Source: Lunularia cruciata | Lineage: Eukaryota > Streptophyta > Marchantiopsida > Lunulariales > Lunulariaceae | Direction of reading: 5' to 3' | DNA length: 64,000 nucleotides | NCBI GenBank assembly: GCA_948567375.1 | Contig: OX419759.1 | Coordinates: 56,572,593 to 56,636,592 of the forward strand | Shown here: positions 34,041-43,580 of the stretch, piece after piece | Numbering within the stretch: position 1 is the stretch's first letter | Layout: each line of letters begins with the position of its first letter | The notes under the pieces: generated by a model | The model's database searches: none | Told to the model about the DNA's origin: nothing | The model's input: the letters and a program-made list of their open reading frames with translations, nothing else | Program-made: the position numbers and the translations under genes

Positions 34041-34453
34041 TTCGTCGTTGCAATTTTGATTTTTATAGAGTTGCACTTCTTTGTCTTCCGTCACTTCGAG
34101 TTTCTACCGAGAAATCACACCTTCGGCATGCACCTGTCACTGTCAATCAACCTGCACGCGTATGAGCTGCCAGTTTTGAAACAGCCCCTTCTTGAATTTC
34201 TCACCCCGATGAAAGGTTGTTAGACTGTCTTCGCCTTGGGTTGAGCTCCCCCCGATCCGAAGACAATTTACTTCGGGTTGTATGCTGACAGGGCATTTCC
34301 GAGTACTTTGCCTTATGACCCAAAGTCACTTTACTTTGGGTTCCATCCCGAAGACTCTTTTCTTTGCCTTCTTTGGCCATACAGGCACAATCCGACTTCT
34401 CTATACACTTCTTCTCCTTTATTTTGAAAAACACAAAAAATGTGGGCACCACA

Positions 34454-34960
34454 GTTACCTTGATTGGCCATGGGCTATCGATTTAGCCGGAAAGCCTCCT
34501 TAGCATCCTTCTCTCCATACTTTCTACTCTATGGACGAGATCCAGATTTACCTACAGCCATTCGTCGAGATGCTACTGTAGTTTTGGACTTGGATGACCC
34601 CGATGTATGGATGAGCGCATGTTCTCAACGGGCAAAGATCTTTTGGAGAGTGATGCCAATGGCCTTTGAGAACTTGGCAATTGCTCAGCATAGAGATACT
34701 TTACGCTATGCTACCATTCAAGGAGGAGGTTATAGACCCTCGATCCATCGATTTCATCCAGGCGACTATGTATATCTACAGCAAACAGCACCGACGGCAC
34801 TTGATGTTTCTACAGGCCGCACTATCTTGAGAGTGCATGAGGTTTTGCCATCTGGATTCCTTGTGTTAGAAGGACGTGATGGTGTTGTTTGGAAGGATCA
34901 TGTGCGCAATTGTGCGCCATGCCACCTTCCAAACATTGATGGTACTATGGACCCAAGCTT
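34454..34960 (+). pseudogene. int: Integrase, C-terminal part, gypsy-C
   Basis: It resumes right after the second GTTAC: 'LAMGYRFSRKASLASFSPYFLLYGRDPDLP', with the core helix region in one open frame of about 210 codons (34464-35102). It continues through 'HRFHPGDYVYLQQ' to a GPY/F-like beta domain 'RTILRVHEVLPSGFLVLEGRDG'. 'VRNCAPCHLPN' ends the integrase, then the frame enters the PHD finger without a break. Confidence 0.87.
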
Positions 34961-35126
34961 GGCACTTGTACGTGCAGGCTTGAGGTGTATGTTATGTGGC
35001 TCTTCTGGTGGAGCTGCTACTATGTTAGTGTGTGATAGTTGTTTGAGAGGATGGCATATGACATGTATGACTCCTCCCCTCATGGTGGTCCCTCAAGGAT
35101 AGTGGTTATGTCCTAGATGTACTTGA
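34961..35126 (+). pseudogene. PHD zinc finger at the integrase C-terminus, gypsy-C
   Basis: The Cys4-His-Cys3 ligand pattern is complete: 'CMLC' (34986-34997), 'CDSC', 'WHMTC' (His and Cys ligands with the conserved Trp before them), then 'WLCPRC' (35103-35120). PHD fingers bind histone H3 tails, typically at K4. A single TAG at 35100, just before 'WLCPRC', interrupts it; it lies in the loop before the last Cys pair. Position and reading frame suggest it served as a chromatin-targeting module in place of a chromodomain. That role is inference. Confidence 0.83.
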
Positions 35127-35295
35127 CCTATAGCTAGTTCATTCTTTATATGGTATAGATTGCAGATAGGCGACTAACAATGGGGCTCCATAGCACCCGG
35201 CCTCCTCATCTTTACCCATTGGAGGGTATACCATATACTTAGAGTAGATGGCTATCTGGAGTTAGAGGGACCTAACCGCCAGCTAGGGGGGCGAT
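35127..35295 (+). other. 3' untranslated segment and polypurine tract of gypsy-C
   Basis: A short non-coding segment ends in CTAGGGGGGCGAT (35283-35295), a polypurine tract directly before TGTGGCAC. This position supports TGTGGCAC as the true LTR start. Confidence 0.7.
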
Positions 35296-35850
35296 TGTGG
35301 CACTTTAGAGTCTATGTATGACTTATGTGTGAGTTGTGCTTCTATAGTGTATGATGTTGACAGCAATGTATGTTATGTAGCCATGTATATACGCACAACA
35401 ACTATCACGCCATTTGTAGTTCCGCATCTAGATGCTCGGACACTAGAGTTCCAGTGATAGTAGTTAGAGTTATTCTAGCAGTTTCTTAGAGACTACTTTC
35501 CGATGGTTAGATTTTGTGTTTGGGGTACTGACTTCATGGTGGGGCCCACCGTCACTTTGCGCTATTTGCACCGTCAAGTGTGCCGTTAGTGGGACCGTTA
35601 GGGTTTCAGTGCTAGCTCAAGTCCAGGGGTATAGTTTTGAAGTGAGCTCCAAAGAGCTCACTTCTCTAATGTTGAGCCTTCGAGTTCCTGGCTATAGTGG
35701 ACAGAGGCCGGTGAGCATCATTTGGATTCTCTATGCTTGAGTGGGTGTGGCTTGACTGTAATCAGTGCCCAATTGTTGGTAGTTTATAGAGTGATAGATC
35801 AAGTACTGATCTGAGTTGAGTTGAGTTGAGAGTGGTAAGCAATCTGATTA
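35296..35850 (+). repeat. Gypsy-C right LTR, full length
   Basis: A 555-base unit from TGTGGCAC to CTGATTA, preceded by the polypurine tract. From 35403 on it matches the left LTR at 22306-22755. It lacks the terminal CA seen in the left copy. Confidence 0.82.
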
Positions 35851-35851
35851 T

Positions 35852-35956
35852 TGTGGCACTTTAGAGTCTATGTATGACTTATGTGTGAGTTGTGCTTCTA
35901 TAGTGTATGATGTTGACAACAATGTATGTTTTGTAGTGATGTATATACGCACGACA
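35852..35956 (+). repeat. Repeat of the gypsy-C LTR start after the right LTR
   Basis: It repeats 35296-35402 (TGTGGCACTTTAGAG ... TATATACGCAC) and stops exactly where the left LTR's sequence would begin. The junction CTGATTA-T-TGTGGCAC resembles an LTR-LTR circle junction. GL-d resumes afterwards. Confidence 0.85.
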
Positions 35957-36680
35957 CACTTAACAACATATGATTGCAAATGCCACTCTTAAATAGTGAA
36001 GCAAACAACAGTTACTAACAACTATACCGTTTTCTAGCAACTCTTATAACCTACAGACCCAAAATGACAATGCACCTCTTCATATCTACCTCTTCAAATC
36101 TCAAAATTGTCACAACTCCAATCCAATGTCTACTTCTACCTTGGCTTTCAAACCCGAATTAACCTCACATACTACTCTATCCTCGGGTTTCACAACTCCT
36201 AATTCCTCTACCAATTCTAACACTTCTCCTTCATGATCTACAATTCTTATCATAGGTATGCTTTCTAAATCTCCAACCCACTCTTCTCTAAATCCAACCC
36301 ACTCTTCTCTAAAGTGTCAAATGTCAAATCCAAACACACCTGCACTCTTACTTCTACAACATTGGGTCTAACTACTATCAATTCCTTTGCTAATTCTAGT
36401 ATGTCCTCATCAAAAGTTGTAATTGAAAGCATGGGTACACTATCTACGCCTTTAATTTCCAACCCACTTTCCCCTAATCACTCATGTAACTGACCCAAAG
36501 ACACTTCTTGATTGATCTTGCACTTTGGGTTCATTCACAATTGCTACCTCTCCTCCGAATCTATCTTAATGTATCATGGGTATCCTAACTATCTTCTTTC
36601 TCTATCCTAACTATTTCAGACGCTTCAGATATTTGACCCAAAGACTCTTACATCCAATGTTTGACTACCTTGGATTGAAT
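35957..36680 (-). pseudogene. GL-d giant LTR, right part, with duplicated C-terminal module
   Basis: It continues 21664-22305. On the minus strand the C-terminal part of the LTR protein is recognisable ('TLEKSGLD', 'LVEELGVVKPED'-like). The module is present at least twice in tandem (about 36100-36290 and 36300-36480), including a direct repeat of the CCAACCCACTCTTCTCTAAA word. Homology fades beyond about 36680. Confidence 0.65.
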
Positions 36681-37106
36681 CACATTTGTCTTGAGGTGAA
36701 GTCTTTAGACCCGAAGTCATATAAACCCAAAGTCCGAAATCCAAAGTCCAAAATCGTATAAACCCAAAAACACTAAACTACTCTATACATCTACTCTCAA
36801 ACATTCAAATGCTTGTAACTTTTGTTATAGACCTCCAAACTTTGTGATTTTGGTAGCAATAGAAAGCCTTGAATGAGACACTTCCAAAAAAATATAACAC
36901 GTATGATTTGGACTTTTTGACAATGAGGTATAGCCCCCACAACAATCTCAACCTGTAACTTCCATTCCTCTTTTGGGTTTGCCCGCCTTTGGCGTATGAT
37001 CAGAGATTTTTCCTCCTCTGACACAAAGTAAGCTTCTTTGGGTCTGATCCAATCTGATTCTTTCTTCCTCCAATACAAAGTCTACTTCCTTAGGCTTGAT
37101 CAGAAC
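36681..37106. other. Unassigned stretch between GL-d and the host-B LTR
   Basis: About 430 bases with no recognised element end and no convincing frame. Repeated words (AAACCCAAAGTCC, ATATAAACCC) near 36715-36770 look like decayed GL sequence. The open frame 36797-37078 on the minus strand resembles nothing I know. Confidence 0.4.
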
Positions 37107-37697
37107 TGTAACACCCATTTGTGCATGTGTATGGTATTGTGATATTTAGCTTGGTATTACAAGTACTTAAGAGATATTATTTATATAGAGATAAAGGATG
37201 GTTCTATATTAGTCATGGTATGCTAAATTTAGTCATAGCTAAGATATAGGGGACCTTACTTTAGAGGAAGTAGAAAAGATGAGCATCACTATTTTGGATT
37301 TTAGTGTGTTGACTTGGTATTATTCCTAGATGTTTGGCTTTGAGAAAAGAGTTGAGAACTCTTGAGCCCGCAAGCCTTTTTGTTTTGGATTCTTCTTTAG
37401 TCCAAGGATAGCCCATGTGAAGGAATCCTTGACTTAGTGGTTGGGTCAAGATAAGACCACATGCTTAGGGGAATATGCCCATGTGAATGGACATTCCTTT
37501 CTACTTTTTGACTTTACTTGACTTTAAGTCTAGTAAGTTGAGTTACTACAGTAATAAGCAATTTTGGTATGTAACTATTTCACAAGTATATAAACAAGGG
37601 GTGAGGAGGTACTCATCATCCTTTCATTTGCAACTATCTCTCTCTCATTGAGTTCTCTAGTGAGTAATGTCTTGAGTCTTGGAGTGTTAGCCTTGGA
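37107..37697 (+). repeat. Host-B 5' LTR, 3' ~100 bases missing
   Basis: It matches 60746 onward, including TATA-like TATATAAAC near 37588, up to about 37697. There the other two LTRs continue for about 100 bases and this copy turns into other sequence. The primer site is therefore absent. Confidence 0.82.
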
Positions 37698-37898
37698 AGG
37701 GTACCAAGAGTGGAAGTTGAGACTATGCAAGGTTCCCCAAGGGTTTGCGGTGATTGTAGGGGTGGATTTGAGGAAAAGAGAGTTTACAATAGAATTTGAA
37801 GAGAGCGTTGAGAGGATCCAAAAACCTACATCACTTGGAGGAAAGAATGAGTCTAAGTGCTTTCTATGTGGAGAGAAGGGACATAAGGCAAGTTCATG
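37698..37898 (+). pseudogene. Upstream zinc-knuckle frame of host-B, first part
   Basis: The open frame 'VPQGFAVIVGVDLRKREFT ... CFLCGEKGHKASSC' (knuckle at about 37858-37898) lies before the element's own gag. GL-f interrupts it inside the knuckle's last Cys codon region. It continues at 41670 in the same sense. It is not the host-B nucleocapsid, which has its own knuckle at 43003-43044. The segment before the knuckle is unrecognised; an RRM- or DUF4283-like fold is possible but not shown. Confidence 0.5.
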
Positions 37899-40800
37899 TG
37901 TGACAACCCGACAAATATCACTTTTGCGGTAATCAGGTAAGTAAAGTTTGTTCCTGTAGAGATACAAGTCAGAATTGGTCAAATACGAAGCAAAGTAACA
38001 ATTTCAGTTCTTCTTGAGTTCTTCTTTAGTCTCTTAGGTAGAAACCACACCCAGAAGAGAGTAACAAGCACTGACTCGCAATCTTGTCACAAATTAACAC
38101 TCCATAATCACAACTCCATCAAATCTTTCCAAACAATCTTGATTGTGATGATTCAGGCTCTCCCGAAAATGGCACTTCACTGCAAAACGACTTTGCCTCA
38201 GAATTGTGTTCCACCCCTCCATTGAAGGCACAACTTCCTCGATCAAAATTGCTTCACATCAACCTCGCACTGCACTCACAAATGCAGAATACTACCAACA
38301 CTACAATTCCTCTCAGATCTGTCAAGGCATTGCTTCGATTGCACTTCACTCAGGATCAAACACACAAAATGAAGATCAAGGCTGTGGAATCCAACATCCA
38401 ACAAGCACTCTGACTTGCACTTTGAAGTTCTCTAAACATTCACAAACACAATTGCAAAGTTGATACTCGGAATCAAGCTCAAGCGACGAGCACTGCTTCA
38501 CAGCACTTCGCTTTATCTGTTCTCAGAAATTATGAGCACTGAATAACATGATACTGTGAATGTCACTCTTAAATAGTGAATCAATCAACAGTTCCAACAA
38601 CTATACCGTTCTACTGCAACTGTTCTAACCTGCAGATCCGAAATGACAATGCATCTCTTCATATCTGCCCCTTCAAATCTCAAATCTGTTACCACCAGGA
38701 CCCGATGTCTACTTCTTCCTCGGCTTTCAAACCCGAACCCAAAGTTACTTTACTTCCTAATATTCTATCCTCAAGTTTCACATCTTCTACTTCTTCTACC
38801 AGATCCAGCAATTCTCTTTCCTGATCTGAAATTTCACTACTGGGTAATCTATCTAACTCCTTATCTCCCGACCCACTCTTCTCTAATGTCTTTGAGGGTA
38901 ACTCCGAAGACATTTGGACTCCTATGTTATCTACTTTGGGTTTTGCTTTAATATCTTTCTGAAGCTTTTCTAGCTCTACTTTCACTAAGTCTAATCTAAT
39001 GGAAATATCATCCTCTACCTCCAAAACCTTCCTATCTACATGAGTTCTTAATTTTATTAACAAGGCATTCATCTCCATGTCCTTTGCTTGTCTTCGCCTC
39101 GTCTCCTGCACCAACAACTTCAACTTGTGCAGTCGCGCTTCTTCAATTCAAACGATGGCTTCTGTACTTAAAATTGCATTCACCCGGAGGACTATCTCCT
39201 TCAATGGCTCCAATCTTGTCTTCCTTTCTTGCTCACAATCTGCAAGCCATTCTTCTTGGTACATCGCCAACTCTTCCTCGAACTCGGCTTTCACCGCTTC
39301 CTTCTCTTTCTCCTTCTGTTCAATCTTCTCTTCCTGATTACGAAGTAACTTGCGTAATCTCTCTTCTTCTCTATATTGCACAGACAACTCTCTTTGCCAG
39401 AGTTGCTTCTTCTCCTCCATACTCTCCATCACTCTATCAAGCTCTTGATCCTTCATTGCTACCCTCGCCATAGCATGGATAAGCTCTACTCTTGAATCAG
39501 CAAACTGCTGCTTTAAGATTTTATATTTAGCTACATGTCTCTCTCTTGCGATGTCACTCTTCCTCGCGAGATCCTCTTGATAGCTCACTTCTCTCTTAAG
39601 GTCTTTGATTACCTGACTTCTCTCTACTGCTTCCGCTCGTAGTACTTCTCTCTCTTCCTCACCTCGGGCTACACTCCTCTTCAACTTTGAGTTCTCCTCT
39701 TCTAATCTTGCTACCACCTGCAATATAGTCTTTACCTCTGGACAAGTCGACTGCATCTCCTTCTTCTTCTACTCCAACTTCACCAACAGCGGGCACACTA
39801 CCTCTCGTAGGTACTCCACTCCATCACTGGCAACTTCTTCCTCCCACGGAGTGGTCTTTCTCTTCTCCTCGTGTTCTCCTGATACTCGCCTTCTTCTCTG
39901 AAGTCTTCGTATTGGGATTGATGCCTCACTGCCTGAGCTTCCTTCGACCTCTTCCTTCACTCTACTTGGCCCCGCCTCACACTTCGCCTTTCATCTCGAG
40001 CAAACTCCTCGCTGTACTGCGATCTTCTTCTCCTCTGGCACTGGTACTTCGTCTTCCAGCGCTGCATTGTCTTCGGCTTCTACTTTGGCTTGCGCTTCTT
40101 CTTCGTATTCTTCAGCCGCTGGCGCCGAGGTCATTTCTCCACCGTCTTCACTGTCACTGCTCGTATCTCCACTCTGCAGTGTCAATTCAGGTTCCTCCTC
40201 ATGTTCCAAGTCCTCCGTCTTGAGCTCGGCCTTGCCTTCTGAGTCTTCATCTTCTGACTCAATTACTACCATTCCTCGCCTCGGGTTGTTTTTCTACATC
40301 TTCCGAGGTTTCTTATTTTCTTTGGCTTCAGCTTGCCGAGTTCTCTTCTTTGTCAGGGTACTTACTACAACTTCTACATTTTTCCCTGTCTTTGCATAGT
40401 AGTCGTCCATGCTCCGGATTTGGAGAATGTACTGCTGCTCCTCGACATCAACTTCATTTTGCACATCCGGATGGAAGTGAGACACCATCCAATTTTGCTC
40501 CGCTAAAGTCAGCAAATTGAGCCCGAGGTAGAAGTGCGCCACAAATGGCACAATGTAATGTGGAGGCAACTTATCCCCCAGGTTCCACACCATCTGCCTC
40601 TTTCTCTCGTGAAAACACCTCGCCCAATTAATTGGTTCTCTTGCAAACAATATGTGAAAGGACACCGCTTGGTGTTTCATCACATATGTTGTTCTCTTCG
40701 GCTTTGGGATCGCCATCAAAGCACTCACAACTCCTCTCTTGACAGGATCTTTGTAACTTTCTACCTTGTACCCATTCTTCTTTCTCTCCGATGAGAAGGC

Positions 40801-41664
40801 ATCTCTCACCTCGTGCATTTCTTGGGCTATCTTTCCCTTCCCCAAGAATGTGGCTCCCTGCTCCGAGCCCACCTCCTTCCCGAGTACGAGTCTCCAATCC
40901 GACTCTGTCCAGCGAGCCGGATTTCCTCTCTTCCCTTCTTCCTCGGGACCATCGAGACACTTACTCTCGATGATTTCTGTCATGAATCCTGGAAAACTTA
41001 CGTTCCAGTTCCATGCCAGAAAAGTGATCCAAAGTCGGCTCAAGACTTCAATCCTCGCTACTACATCTAATCTCCGAATTGCATGATTTCTCACTGCGAA
41101 TTTGGAGTTCTTCTTCACTCCTCCCATCTCTTCTGCTTTCTCATTGTCTCTCAATTTCTCTCTCGCAACTTCTCCCTTGCGCACTAACATGAGCCCGACT
41201 CTATTTCCCTTTCCCCGATCACCTGCAAGACGACTCCTCAATGGCAAAGGAAAATTGCTTGACATTTTGTCGTTGTAGTTTTGATTTTTATAGAGTTGCA
41301 CTTCTTTGTCTTCCGTCATTTCGAGTTTCTACCAAGAAATCACACCTTTAGCATGCACCTGTCACTGTCAATCAACCTTCGCGCGTATGAAACGGCCTCT
41401 TTTTGAATTTCTTGCCCCGACAAAAGGTTGTTAGACGGTCTTCACCTCGGGTTGAGCTCCCCATGATCCGAAGACAATTTACTTCGGGTTGTATGCTGAC
41501 AGGGCATTTCCGAGTACTTCACCTTATGACCCAAAGTCACTTTACTTTGGGTTTCATCCCGAAGACAATTTTCTTCGCCTTCTTTGGCCATATAGGCGCA
41601 ATCCGACTTCTCTATACAGTTCTTCTCCTTTATTTTGAAAAAAACAAAAAATGTGGGCACCACA
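37899..41664 (-). mobile_element. GL-f: intact 3.77 kb solo LTR of the GL element
   Basis: It runs from TGTGACAACC to GGGCACCACA, flanked by TCATG on both sides (37894-37898 and 41665-41669). It is the same unit as GL-e at an independent site. It carries the LTR protein frame on the minus strand. Confidence 0.94.
38689..41265 (-). pseudogene. LTR-encoded coiled-coil protein, GL-f copy (least broken)
   Basis: From the ATG at 41265 to the stop at 38689, about 858 codons with only about four in-frame stops and no obvious large indel. Stops near 40296, 39988, 39769 and 39145 separate open runs. The domain order is as in GL-e: conserved N-terminal domain (about 40480-41100), Lys-rich patch, acidic region (39990-40272), coiled coil (39150-39760, heptads such as 'LRNQEEKIEQKEKEKEAV'), and C-terminal 'DISIRLDLVKVELEKLQ'. 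The stops where Q is expected before 'KKKEMQS' and 'KNNPRRG' fit CAG/CAA changes. Being the most continuous copy, it gives the best view of the protein. Confidence 0.82.
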
Positions 41665-41669
41665 TCATG

Positions 41670-42100
41670 TCCATTGACCTTTGAGAGCAAGAGATTGAGG
41701 GAAAGGAGAGGCTTACTTGACTTGGGTTTGCATGTTGGACCTTCTTCACCAAGATTGGGAGGGAGAAGATCTAAGACCAAGGAGTTGTGTGAGGTTTGTG
41801 GAGTTGAAGGACTTCCAAAAGAACATGAGTGTAGTGGACTAAAATCACTTTTGAAAACTTTGGTGAAGGATCTTGGAGAGAGTCTTAGTACAACTACAGA
41901 AATACTACCACCTTCATCAGCTAGTTCTCAAGATTACTGATGGAGAGAATCTTTCAACTTATCCATGAGGGTTTGATTAATATGCACTCTAGGATTTGAT
42001 GTTGCTATAGAAAAATTGGAGCAACCTGAGTCTTTTGTGTTCCCTAGGGTGGCTTTCTCTCAAATGGTGTTAGTCATATAAATACTCTATTAGTTATGGA
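41670..42100 (+). pseudogene. Upstream zinc-knuckle frame of host-B, second part, and spacer to gag
   Basis: After GL-f the frame continues 'LTFESKRLRERRGLLDLGLH', a basic patch, then 'CEVCGVEGLPKEHEC' (a second Cys/His cluster, about 41788-41832) and 'LKSLLKTLVKDLGESL', ending at the TGA near 41938. The spacer to gag (41940-42100) has an ATATAAATA word near 42075. I do not recognise a family. It could be a captured cellular fragment or an accessory frame of this lineage. Confidence 0.45.
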
Positions 42101-43580
42101 GTGAGAGAAAAGAAAAGAAAAAAGTTTGAGAGAAAGAAAGATAGTGAGAGGTTAAGATGTGGAAACTTCCGGTTTTCTTTGGTAAGGATGGAGAAGATAT
42201 GGAGGCCTTTATGTGAGACTTCAAGAGAGCTTGCACATGAAACAATGAGAGGAGGAAGAATGAGTGGGTCTCATTATTACCAGATTTCTTTGAGAATGCA
42301 GCACTTACTTGGTATGAGTCAGGATACCAAAAGGGAGAGAGAGGAGAGATGAGGAAGAGGAGTATTGGGAGACTTTGACTTTAGCACTCATTGAGAACTT
42401 TCTTCCTGATGAGATTTATGAGAGATTGATGAGTGAAGTTACATTTCTCAAGCAAGGAGATGGAGAGAAAGTGAGAGTCTATGTGGAAAGAGTGGAAAAG
42501 TTAGAGTCCAGATTTTGCATAGTGTTGAGGAAGGGTGGAGATGACATGGAGACTACTATGATTGGCATAGAGGCCATACTCACCAAGAATTTTGTAGGAA
42601 GATTGAGACCACAAATTAGAAGCAAGGTGAGATATGAGAAACCTTCTTCCAAGGTTGAAGCTATCAAGATGGCAATTTGTATGGAGGAGAGTTTGGAAGG
42701 AGATGAGAGTGATTTGGTGGTGAAGGAGGTTGTGCATCCTCCTCAAGGCTACAAGTATGGTGGAACTTCTGATACTTCGGTGGCAAGGGTTGCACCACAA
42801 GTAGTAGTTTCTCTAGTTCTTGCACCTCCACCAAAAGATCCACTTCAAACCATCATAGAACAACTTGCAGATCTCAAGATCAATGTGGTGCAACTATGGG
42901 AGAAGAGAGAGGTGGATCAGAATGTAGGGAGAGGGCCTAGGAGTTATGGAAACTATCCATGTAAAGGAGGCCAACCAGCCAACAATTTCAATGATAGAAA
43001 TTGTTTTGGTTGTGGAGGAAGATGCCATATCCAAAGAAATTGCCCAAATTCCACTTACCATGGAGGAAGTGGTTATGAGGGAGCCAATAGAGGAAAAGAG
43101 GGAGTAAGTGAAACCCACGTGGCTCCTAATCCAAACAAAGGTAAGGGAATAGCATCCATAGATGTGGTTGAGAGCAAGTATGAGAAGGGAGAGTGTTCAA
43201 ACTCCAAGGGTCTTAATTTGGAGCTTTTGGCACAAGAGAAGAAGAGAGCTCGTTTTGCAGAGGATGTTCACTCTTCTCAAGGATTTACTCCAAGCAAGGA
43301 TACTCCTATGTCTACTAGGAGCTCTCCCACCTCAACACCATCAACAACAAAGACTCCAAGGAAGAAGTTTGGGATGGAGGACTTCTTGATCTCAAAGCAA
43401 CAATGGAACTACAATGTGTTGGAGGATGTTGGTAGTCACAAGGCTAACATCACAGTGGGCCAATTGATTGCTTTGAACCCTACCTTGAGAAAGGAGCTTA
43501 GAGGTGGTTTGAGTTCTACAAGGAGCAAGAGGAAGAAGAAGGCAAAATCTCCAATATCAATGGGGGTGGTGGATGCCAAG
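42101..43580 (+). pseudogene. gag: gag of host-B
   Basis: The capsid core starts near 42165 with a frame reading 'FFGKDGEDMEAF', then 'ENAALTWYES'. It passes into the long open frame 42375-43694: 'ALIENFLPDEIYERLMSEV', 'RVYVERVEKLESRFCIVL', 'FVGRLRPQIRSKVRYEKP'. The CCHC knuckle 'CFGCGGRCHIQRNC' is at about 43003-43044. A Ser/Thr-rich linker follows. Frame breaks occur before 42375; the rest is open. It packages element RNA. Confidence 0.87.

Larger units (their letters stand above)
30677..34453 (-). mobile_element. GL-e: intact 3.78 kb solo LTR of the GL element
   Basis: It has TG/CA ends and a perfect 5-base duplication (GTTAC) inside the gypsy-C integrase, with no internal gag-pol. It matches end to end the two LTRs of the complete GL element (45774-49541, 55702-59493). 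It is therefore a solo LTR, left by LTR-LTR recombination, that still holds the LTR-encoded frame and its upstream TATA box. Confidence 0.93.
22306..35956 (+). mobile_element. Gypsy-C: Ty3/gypsy retrotransposon with DNA methyltransferase and PHD finger, permuted ends
   Basis: The + strand order is: partial LTR, leader, gag with two zinc knuckles, aspartic protease, cytosine-5 DNA methyltransferase domain, RT, RNase H, integrase, PHD finger, polypurine tract, full LTR, then about 105 bases repeating the LTR start. It sits inside GL-d with CACT on both sides. Solo LTR GL-e (30677-34453) splits the integrase; without that the element is about 9.9 kb. It looks like one long gag-pol frame broken by stops, most explainable by C-to-T changes. 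It has no chromodomain; the PHD finger occupies the place where chromoviruses carry theirs. Confidence 0.9.

Noticed and set aside
34464-35126. Chromodomain at the gypsy-C C-terminus
   Set aside because: No chromodomain aromatic or 'W-EP' pattern is seen. The Cys/His spacing is that of a PHD finger.
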